A stretch of DNA of 13,286 bases from Dehalococcoidia bacterium UBA2979. Its GTDB lineage: Bacteria > Chloroflexota > Dehalococcoidia > UBA2979. Position numbers and translations under genes: made by a program. The stretch covers positions 1-13,286 of the forward strand of contig DEAP01000073.1 of the NCBI GenBank assembly GCA_002348225.1, read 5' to 3'. The notes under the pieces were generated by a model that was given only the letters and a program-made list of their open reading frames with translations, was not told the DNA's origin and searched no databases. Shown piece by piece: positions 6,256-12,811 of this stretch; the first letter of the stretch is position 1, and each line of letters opens with the position of its first letter.

Positions 6256-9200
6256 AATTAGTAAGTTACGCAGACAGCTACTGCATCAAAGGGCCTCGAT
6301 CGATTCACGTGGAGCCAGTTTCAGACGGAAACTCATTGGACTCACTCTTGGATTGCCGATCGTGTTACTGCTGCTGTTTGTTGTTTTTGGCGGAATATGG
6401 ATATTTGACTACTACCGCGATGTCGCCAATCAGGTGGTGGAGCCCCGAAGGCTACTAGACCAATACTCCAGAGGTTCTGCCCGTATATATGATCGCAATG
6501 GTGAGCTGCTTTACCAGTTCGTCGATCCTGCTGAGGGTTTACGGGAGCCGGTTCCGTTGGACGAGATTTCTTCTTGGCTGGTGGAAGCAACCATCGCCGT
6601 CGAAGATCCCACTTTCTATGCCAATAATGGGCTTAATTCTACTGGCCTTTTGCGCGCTGGAATTGAAAACTTATTACCTTGGTTCAGTTCACCGACTGAT
6701 GAACTATTTCAGGGTTCAGGTGGATCTTCGATAACTCAGCAATTGGCAAAAAATATATATATTCCTCAACAGCAGCGATTTGAACGTAGTTATTTGAGAA
6801 AAATGAAGGAGACGGTAGTTGCACTTGAATTGACTAGAAAGTATGAAAAGGACGACATACTTGTGTGGTACTTGAACTCAATATCCTATGGTGGCCCATA
6901 CGTTGGAATAGAAGCAGCAGCTATCGCATATTTTGGAAAGGATTCGAATGACCTAACTCTTGCTGAAGCATCTCTATTAGCAGGAATCCCACAATCTCCC
7001 GCAAAATATGATCCTTTCTCACCAGTTAATTTCGATCCCAGCACAGGTCAACTTGTGTGGGGTTCGCCAGCAAAATTCCGCCAAAGAACGGTTCTAAATC
7101 TGATGGTCAGGCGAGGAATTATTACCGAAGCACAAGCCGATGCCACCTTGAAAGCTCCACTGAATTTCAAAACCGTAGAATTTGACATTGAAGCTCCTCA
7201 TTTTGTGTTGGGTAGAGTTACGGAAGAGCTCTTGGCTCGTTTCGGAACGTTCGCTATTTATAACGATGGGCTAGAAGTAACAACGACACTCGATCTATCG
7301 CTGCAGAAAAACACAGAGAGAATTGTCGACAACACGATCAGGGAAAAAGGTGAAGAAGCCGGACTATTTAACGGTGCGGTAATGGTGTTGAACCCAAAAA
7401 ACGGCCAGATACTGACCTATGTTGGTTCTCGGGATTATTTTCGAGACGACATTGAGGGACGTAACGATAATATTATTTCACTAAATTCACCGGGCTCTAC
7501 GCTAAAGCCCTTCGGTTATATGACTGCATTTATGAAGGGATGGGGTACACGGACTGCTGTACTAGACACGCCCCTCGTACTCATGGACAAAGAGACGGAA
7601 ACGGAATGGCGTCCCGTTGATCCGCTGGACTATTGGGTAGGTCCATTGGCTGCAGCTGAGTCTCTTGGTAACTCACTCAATGTGAGTGCCATAAAAATGG
7701 CGTTGTTTGCTGGAGTCCCTGATCTTCTGCAGGTTCTCAGGGGCATGGGCTATACAACTCTAGATAACCCACAGGGTTACGGGCCGGCTTTGATCACTGG
7801 TGGAAGTGACATCACTTTGTTTGACCATGTTATTGGCTATAGCGTACTCGCGAATAATGGAATCATGCGCGGTCAGTTCGTTCTTGACGAGACATCCGTC
7901 GATGAGGGTAATCGCAGTATAGAGCCGATCTCTCTTCTCAAAGTCACTGATTTTAGTGGTGAAACTCGCTTCATCAGTAACCAATTTGAGGAAAGACAAA
8001 TAGTCGACGCCAAGTATGCTTGGCTGACAACCTCGATCCTTGCTGATGGTGATAATCAATGTCTTGTCTACGCGACGTGCGACAGGCTACGTGTATTGCA
8101 AGGATACCCAACCGCAGCAAAAACTGGAACGAGTGAGCCTTTCGCTAGAGAAAGTATGCCCGGTCAGGAAGTGGGGCGTTTAGTCGGAGAGACGTGGACG
8201 ATGGGATATTCTCCAAATATTGTTGTGGGCGTTTGGGCGGGGAATTCTGACAACGCGATAATTAAAGATATTTACTCCACTACAGTCGCGTTCCCGATAT
8301 GGAAACAAGTGATGCTGAATTCGATCGAAAGATTTTCGCTGCAGGCAGATGAATTTATACGTCCACCTGGCATATCAGAAGTCGAGGTCTGTTGGCCTTC
8401 TGGTCGCCTAGTTACTCCTGAGTGTCCCGATTTCTTGAGAGAAAAGTCACTGTACGCGACCGAAATTTTAAACAATATAATGAGAGTATCGGTGTCCGAA
8501 CGACCGGCTAAAATAGTAACGGCTACCCCGGTACCAAAATTAACCTCACCTGATGATCTGGGGTCACTTGAAGATTCAACCATCGATGAAATAAAGCAAT
8601 CTCCGGCTGCAGTTGGATGGGAAGTTGGTAAGAACTATATATCTCCAATTGACGGATGGTGGCAGATGGTCATTGTGGACTGGCGTAATGGGTCACTAGC
8701 GGTGGAAAGTACTCCTGACGAATTTAGACGCTCGAACTTAAAGCTGATCTTCCCTTGGAATGAAATTTCTGAGTGGGAGAGTATTTGGGGATGGGCCAGT
8801 TCTAAGGGTGTTCAGGACTTTATTCCTTGGTCGGATTTTGTAAGCGAGCCAACCACGCTAGACGAACCTCTTGTTTCAAGTGGTTCGACGGCTTCGAATG
8901 ACTCTAAAAAGCTGAGTGGTAGTGCAGAGAGTACAGCCCTCCCTACCGAACTCAAGTATCCTATGCCACATCAAATATTATCCGGTCGCGCACAAATAAT
9001 GATAGATCAAACCAGGTCGGATGTTGTGACACGTGTAATCGAATTGCAAAAGGTAGGACAGGACTCATGGACCATTCTGAGTACTTTACGGGAGCCGATT
9101 CCTCAGGAACATAAATTCGTGTGGGACACAGAACTATTCGCTGATGGCGAGTATATTTTGCGTTTCACTGAATTTCACACTCACGAGTTCAGGCCCGAAT

Positions 9201-9553
9201 CTTATTACCAAATACCTATAAAGCTTGAAAATCAGGTCTCGGGTGCTTATCAAGGTTTCCGGTGGATAGACCTTGAAGACTACCAGATGGTGACCGGACT
9301 CAAAGAATTTCAGATATTAATGTCCGGAGCTATTCCGTTGAACTTGGAGGCTCGGATTGGTGCAGGTAATGATACCGTTGGGGCTTACTCGCGGACTCTG
9401 ATTGACAATGTTGGGTCAGGTAAAGTGGTCATTCCTGTAGACAGCAGAGACCTTGAAGACGGAATCTATACTCTCCAGGTAATACTGTATTCCAATGATG
9501 CTCCCGTTGCGAACGGCAGTCGGATGTTTGTTGTGAATAATAAGATCAGATGA
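6245..9553 (+). CDS. Class A penicillin-binding protein (bifunctional transglycosylase/transpeptidase) with long C-terminal extension
   Basis: Membrane-anchored peptidoglycan synthase. The GT51 domain polymerises lipid II and the penicillin-binding domain cross-links the strands outside the membrane. Numbered from this ATG (1102 aa): a basic cytoplasmic tail and a single membrane anchor at about 31-54. In the GT51 domain (about 75-270) the catalytic Glu is E120 in V-E-D-P-T-F, with G-G-S-S-I-T-Q-Q-L-A-K-N at 159-170 and the second Glu at E189 in K-M-K-E-T. The transpeptidase domain has S418-T-L-K421, S477-L-N and K626-T-G-T. All catalytic residues are present. Beyond about 700 the chain continues for some 400 residues: a linker, a W-rich segment (792-863), a Ser/Thr-rich linker (868-900) and two beta-rich repeats (about 910-995 and 1015-1100), each containing an L-x-D-G-x-Y motif. 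In-frame TTG (6233) is an alternative start. AGGA lies 12 bases upstream of the ATG. Confidence 0.92.
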   Translation: MLYKISKLRRQLLHQRASIDSRGASFRRKLIGLTLGLPIVLLLLFVVFGGIWIFDYYRDVANQVVEPRRLLDQYSRGSARIYDRNGELLYQFVDPAEGLREPVPLDEISSWLVEATIAVEDPTFYANNGLNSTGLLRAGIENLLPWFSSPTDELFQGSGGSSITQQLAKNIYIPQQQRFERSYLRKMKETVVALELTRKYEKDDILVWYLNSISYGGPYVGIEAAAIAYFGKDSNDLTLAEASLLAGIPQSPAKYDPFSPVNFDPSTGQLVWGSPAKFRQRTVLNLMVRRGIITEAQADATLKAPLNFKTVEFDIEAPHFVLGRVTEELLARFGTFAIYNDGLEVTTTLDLSLQKNTERIVDNTIREKGEEAGLFNGAVMVLNPKNGQILTYVGSRDYFRDDIEGRNDNIISLNSPGSTLKPFGYMTAFMKGWGTRTAVLDTPLVLMDKETETEWRPVDPLDYWVGPLAAAESLGNSLNVSAIKMALFAGVPDLLQVLRGMGYTTLDNPQGYGPALITGGSDITLFDHVIGYSVLANNGIMRGQFVLDETSVDEGNRSIEPISLLKVTDFSGETRFISNQFEERQIVDAKYAWLTTSILADGDNQCLVYATCDRLRVLQGYPTAAKTGTSEPFARESMPGQEVGRLVGETWTMGYSPNIVVGVWAGNSDNAIIKDIYSTTVAFPIWKQVMLNSIERFSLQADEFIRPPGISEVEVCWPSGRLVTPECPDFLREKSLYATEILNNIMRVSVSERPAKIVTATPVPKLTSPDDLGSLEDSTIDEIKQSPAAVGWEVGKNYISPIDGWWQMVIVDWRNGSLAVESTPDEFRRSNLKLIFPWNEISEWESIWGWASSKGVQDFIPWSDFVSEPTTLDEPLVSSGSTASNDSKKLSGSAESTALPTELKYPMPHQILSGRAQIMIDQTRSDVVTRVIELQKVGQDSWTILSTLREPIPQEHKFVWDTELFADGEYILRFTEFHTHEFRPESYYQIPIKLENQVSGAYQGFRWIDLEDYQMVTGLKEFQILMSGAIPLNLEARIGAGNDTVGAYSRTLIDNVGSGKVVIPVDSRDLEDGIYTLQVILYSNDAPVANGSRMFVVNNKIR

Positions 9554-9561
9554 GAAATTGC

Positions 9562-10668
9562 TTATTCTGCTGCCACTAGCTCAGAATGTAGGGCTGATAG
9601 CTCTTGCCGGGACGTGATATCCCTGACGAACCGCAGAAATTTCTCAGTGGACCCGGTGATGGATCTGATATCTCGCATCTGATCTCCCACAGGATCAGTC
9701 GATCCGGGCTGATATGCATATTGCCCAATCCAAGCCAAATAGGCTTGATTAATCCTACGGGGACAGGACTGATATTCTTTGCACCAGCGAACTTGTATGT
9801 TGTCCATTAGTTTTTCTGCCTCCAGCACTTTACCTTCCGCAAGTAGTCCATCTACGTCTCGGCGAAGAGTTTTTAGATCGGTCGAGTCCGGCTTGTTGCG
9901 GAGCATGATTTCATTAGCAGGATGCAGTTCGGGGTATTTCTCCAAGACAGACCTCGTGATATCAGCGGCAACCAGATCAGCGACTGTTTCATTAAGAACT
10001 TTTCCGTCCGAAAAATAGGTCCGTCCAAGTGGAAAGAATATGAGATAGTGATGAACCCATTCATGTGCCGCGGTGAAGATTGTCTGTCTATAGGGTAGTC
10101 CGTCGGAGATTAAAGACGGGAATGTTGCTATGCCGGAAATCCCCGCTCCGTAGGCCGACATTACTCCCGTTTCTTCTGCCTCTTGCTCCTCCCGTCGCAG
10201 CTGCTCTGGCTTAAGATCCTCTCTAAGCAGATATCCGCCTGTGTGCTCCACTCGATCTCGGGGAGACAGCACCATGTACTTCGGTGGCTTAGCAAGCTCA
10301 AGCACCACTGGTGGAAAAGGTTGCCCGATCAATGGGATGGGAATGCCTAGATTTAACTCCTTGATTGCTTGCTGAATCCGTTGTTCCAGTTGTATTTCTA
10401 CTATGGGCTCAATCTTCTTTTTTGATCGGGAGGACTTAGCCAAATATTGTTGAAGTTCAGTCTCGGGAAGTTGACTTGCTATGGCATCGTACTTAATAAC
10501 TCTGATAATCGAGTGTGTTAATTGAACTGCTTGAAAACGTTCGATTTGCCATCGATTATTTTGATATCTGGCCTGCAGCAGAACGATTAGTGATACGCAT
10601 GAAATCAGAAATACACATATTGTGAGGATGCTACTTTTTTTGAAAACAGTTCTTCTAATCATTGACAT
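9562..10668 (-). CDS. Membrane-anchored zinc metallopeptidase (HExxH, gluzincin-like), uncharacterised
   Basis: A 368-residue protein with a basic N-terminus and one hydrophobic segment at about residues 12-32, so the bulk is probably outside the cytoplasmic membrane. The zinc motif is A-A-H-E-W-V-H-H (H202, E203, H206). Twenty residues further is L-N-E-T-V-A-D (E227, D231), the arrangement expected for the third zinc ligand of a gluzincin. The spacing resembles the putative aminopeptidase family with HExxH followed by NExxA (DUF2265, from memory), but I would not assign it firmly. Other features are a charged, helix-rich stretch at 60-105, an E-rich segment at 149-167 and a possible disulfide pair C296/C302. 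It converges on the PBP gene with only 8 bases between stops, and diverges from a membrane protein. Peptidoglycan-peptide or envelope-protein processing is possible but inferred from context only. ATG at 10662 is an equally possible start; no clear ribosome-binding site. Confidence 0.7.
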   Translation of the reverse strand: MSMIRRTVFKKSSILTICVFLISCVSLIVLLQARYQNNRWQIERFQAVQLTHSIIRVIKYDAIASQLPETELQQYLAKSSRSKKKIEPIVEIQLEQRIQQAIKELNLGIPIPLIGQPFPPVVLELAKPPKYMVLSPRDRVEHTGGYLLREDLKPEQLRREEQEAEETGVMSAYGAGISGIATFPSLISDGLPYRQTIFTAAHEWVHHYLIFFPLGRTYFSDGKVLNETVADLVAADITRSVLEKYPELHPANEIMLRNKPDSTDLKTLRRDVDGLLAEGKVLEAEKLMDNIQVRWCKEYQSCPRRINQAYLAWIGQYAYQPGSTDPVGDQMRDIRSITGSTEKFLRFVRDITSRQELSALHSELVAAE

Positions 10669-10740
10669 TTAGGGTAATCTACTTAGCAAAGATTGTGAGA
10701 AAGACGGGTCGCATATTACCGTGCGCGATACGTCCCTAAA

Positions 10741-10756
10741 TCCTCTATACCGAGGA
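10741..10756 (+). promoter_or_regulatory. Small hairpin overlapping a Shine-Dalgarno sequence
   Basis: TCCTC (10741-10745) and GAGGA (10752-10756) are perfect complements around a 6-base loop. The GAGGA arm is the best ribosome-binding site in front of the membrane-protein gene, so pairing would hide it. The stem has only 5 bp and could be chance, since a Shine-Dalgarno sequence pairs with any nearby pyrimidine run. Confidence 0.3.
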
Positions 10757-10762
10757 CTAATT

Positions 10763-10774
10763 ATGGAAATATGA
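10763..10774 (+). CDS. Three-codon leader ORF (M-E-I) overlapping the next start
   Basis: ATG GAA ATA TGA lies 6 bases after GAGGA (10752-10756), an ideal ribosome-binding spacing. Its TGA overlaps the ATG of the membrane-protein gene (10771) in the ATGA arrangement. The main gene's own start is 14 bases from GAGGA, which is too far for normal initiation, so the mini-ORF may feed ribosomes to it by reinitiation. It is also possible that GGA within ATGGAA serves weakly for the main start and the mini-ORF is accidental. Confidence 0.3.
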   Translation: MEI

Positions 10775-11622
10775 GGTCGAGTTTGTCAGGTGTAAGTGGA
10801 GTAAGACCAATAGCCAATGCTCTTGAATGGGCATCAGATTACGTGTCTAAAATAGCAGTTCTATGTTTTACCATCACATTTGGCATAACTATTACCACCG
10901 TGACGCTGGAGAGGATTACTTCTGAGCGCCCAACAATTACCGCTATCGAGTACACGATAGAGAGCTTAATTGGTGTCGCGCCGATGCTTGAAATGCAAGC
11001 GGAAGAGCTCAAAGAGTTGGCGGGAAACAGTGACGATACGAGTTATGTCGTTCCCACCGGCTGGCCATTCACTAACGGTCTGCAAGCTACCACTGTTCGT
11101 GATGATTCCGTGAATAACTGGGCTGAGCTACTCAGGAATGAGGCCGCTCAAGAAATTTACTATGACGGACCTGAGACGGTTTTAGCCAACCCATCCAAAG
11201 TGAGTTCAAGTTGGCTGAGCGACTCGGGTAACTTTTTGAGAATATGGAAAATTTGGGGCAATGCAACTCACATTTGGCTTAGCAAAATCAATGACATTGT
11301 GATACCTGTTACTGCGGTCACTTTCGCTTTGAGCTTAGCCTCAACTAGTATCGGGTTCCGCCTTAAATTAATTGCAGCAGCAGTTTTTATCGCGTCTATG
11401 CCGAGTCTGATTGGTTTTGGGTTACTTGCATTTGTTTGGCGGCAGCTTGGTCCAGGTGGTTCACCGTTTGCGGACTCCCTACAAGAGGTCGTATTTGCGG
11501 CCCTGAAAATAGGCCTCGTTAACTCCTTAGTTGTTGCGGCAGTGGCCACTTTTCTTGGAGCGATTTTATATGCGCATGCCTGGACGCAGCGTCGGGCTAA
11601 GAATCATGCAGTCATAGTTTGA
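10771..11622 (+). CDS. Uncharacterised membrane protein with four predicted transmembrane helices
   Basis: I do not recognise this 283-residue protein. Hydrophobic segments suggest four membrane helices at about residues 27-46, 174-193, 199-222 and 244-268. A soluble loop of about 125 residues (48-172) between helices 1 and 2 contains acidic and W-rich patches (for example W-K-I-W-G at 159-163) and no cysteines. The end is basic (T-Q-R-R-A-K-N-H). Helix 3-4 sequence contains G-F-G-L-L-A-F-V-W-R and G-P-G-G, without a transporter or enzyme signature. The basic N- and C-termini suggest both ends are cytoplasmic and the large loop outside. It sits divergently next to the envelope metallopeptidase and 88 bases before the malyl-CoA lyase gene on the same strand. 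No function can be assigned. The start is uncertain because of the overlapping leader ORF. Confidence 0.6.
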   Translation: MRSSLSGVSGVRPIANALEWASDYVSKIAVLCFTITFGITITTVTLERITSERPTITAIEYTIESLIGVAPMLEMQAEELKELAGNSDDTSYVVPTGWPFTNGLQATTVRDDSVNNWAELLRNEAAQEIYYDGPETVLANPSKVSSSWLSDSGNFLRIWKIWGNATHIWLSKINDIVIPVTAVTFALSLASTSIGFRLKLIAAAVFIASMPSLIGFGLLAFVWRQLGPGGSPFADSLQEVVFAALKIGLVNSLVVAAVATFLGAILYAHAWTQRRAKNHAVIV

Positions 11623-11710
11623 ATTGTCAGGTCTAGATTTAATTGATCATTCAGAGTTAGTTGGTTAGCGTGTGTGAGTGACAATGTATGGATATCGTTA
11701 GGAAATTTCA

Positions 11711-12769
11711 ATGGCAAACAACCCCAGAGAATTTTTTTCGCCACTGGCTATAGGGGCCCCAGAACCCCTTCGTAGTATTCCTTGGAAACCGTCTCGAATG
11801 ATTCATTTCATGAATGCTGCGAACGAAAAAATGCGGGCTAGGGTACCCCAGATGCTCAATCAAGTCGATGTTCTTTTAGGAAATCTTGAAGATGCAGTCG
11901 CTTCCGATGAAAAAATTGCTGCAAGGCAGGGTTTCATCGAAGTAGTACAAGAAAACAATTTTGCGGATGCAGGGGTCGGTTGTTGGACCAGAGTTAATGC
12001 ATTGGACTCACCTTGGTTTTTAGACGACTTAATAGAACTTGTATCTAAAATAGGTAACCACTTGGACGTAGTTATGATTCCGAAAGTTCTGGGTGTGTCC
12101 GACGTGCACTATGTTGACCGGCTGCTCGCTCAACTCGAAGCGAAGTATCAGGTCCAGGAACCGATCTTAATTCATGCAATTCTCGAGACCGGCGGTGGAG
12201 TAGTTGCTGTTGACGATATCGCATTGGCTTCTCCCAGGATGCAGGGCATGTCGTTCGGACCAGCTGACTTAGCCGCATCACGTCGAATGAAGACAACCAG
12301 AGTGGGTGGAGGCCATCCGTTTTATCGTGTCCGGACTGATCCTGATGAGACAGACCCTGCCGCTGAACGTACGACTGCTCAACAGGACCCTTGGCACTAT
12401 TCCATTGCTCGTATGGTGGACGCCTGCGTGAACGCTGGGATCTATCCGTACTATGGACCGTTTGGCGATATTAGTGATCCCATCGGATGTGAAGACCAAT
12501 TCCGGTCGGCATTTTTGCTAGGGTGTGTGGGAGCATGGTCTCTTCATCCATCCCAGATAGATATAGCAAGAAACGTTTTTTCACCCGATCCCGAGGAGGT
12601 ACAGTTGGCCCGCAGGATACTAGAGGCAATGCCCGACGGTTCAGGAGTCGCGATGGTCGATGGAAAAATGCAGGATGACGCAACGTGGAAGCAGGCGAAG
12701 GTTATCTTTGACTTGGCGACCATGATCGCTGAAAATGATGTCGAGATGGCCAAGTCATATGGGATGTGA
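11711..12769 (+). CDS. mcl: L-malyl-CoA / beta-methylmalyl-CoA lyase, Chloroflexus type (HpcH/HpaI-CitE superfamily)
   Basis: Mg-dependent lyase that reversibly splits (S)-malyl-CoA to acetyl-CoA and glyoxylate. The Chloroflexus enzyme also makes beta-methylmalyl-CoA from propionyl-CoA plus glyoxylate and cleaves (S)-citramalyl-CoA to acetyl-CoA and pyruvate. The 352 aa match the long Chloroflexus form rather than the shorter (~320) proteobacterial one. From memory it is strikingly similar throughout: P-L-A-I-G-A-P-E-P at 11-19, G-N-L-E-D-A at 57-62, R-V-N-A-L-x-S-P-W at 94-102, and T-T-R-V-G-G-G-H-P-F-Y at 195-205. Likely Mg and substrate residues are E159 in I-L-E-T and D186 in G-P-A-D-L-A-A-S-R. 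H279-P-S-Q-I is the CitE-fold signature and M307-P-D-G-S-G-V-A-M closes the protein. AGGAAA (11700-11705) precedes the ATG by 5 bases. It is followed after 42 bases by a CoA-ligase gene, which supports a role in making or consuming malyl-CoA-type thioesters. Confidence 0.9.
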   Translation: MANNPREFFSPLAIGAPEPLRSIPWKPSRMIHFMNAANEKMRARVPQMLNQVDVLLGNLEDAVASDEKIAARQGFIEVVQENNFADAGVGCWTRVNALDSPWFLDDLIELVSKIGNHLDVVMIPKVLGVSDVHYVDRLLAQLEAKYQVQEPILIHAILETGGGVVAVDDIALASPRMQGMSFGPADLAASRRMKTTRVGGGHPFYRVRTDPDETDPAAERTTAQQDPWHYSIARMVDACVNAGIYPYYGPFGDISDPIGCEDQFRSAFLLGCVGAWSLHPSQIDIARNVFSPDPEEVQLARRILEAMPDGSGVAMVDGKMQDDATWKQAKVIFDLATMIAENDVEMAKSYGM

Positions 12770-12811
12770 CGTTATTACACTTTATCTGGTTTGATTGGAT
12801 GGTGGATATCA

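Noticed and set aside
7760..8583. Two minus-strand open frames of about 100 codons inside the PBP gene
   Set aside because: They are antisense to the transpeptidase domain, whose active-site motifs prove the plus-strand frame. No independent support.
9554..9561. Possible bidirectional terminator between the PBP and metallopeptidase stops
   Set aside because: There are only 8 bases and no stem-loop with a T-run was found on either strand.
11623..11685. 7-base inverted repeat ATTGTCA/TGACAAT flanking the gap before the malyl-CoA lyase gene, and weak promoter-like hexamers within it
   Set aside because: The arms are short and 49 bases apart, and the hexamers (such as TTGATC with TAGCGT) match the consensus poorly. 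Chance is adequate.
12072..12753. Several 70-codon minus-strand frames across the malyl-CoA lyase
   Set aside because: Shadows of a strongly conserved coding region; none has a ribosome-binding site or family motif.
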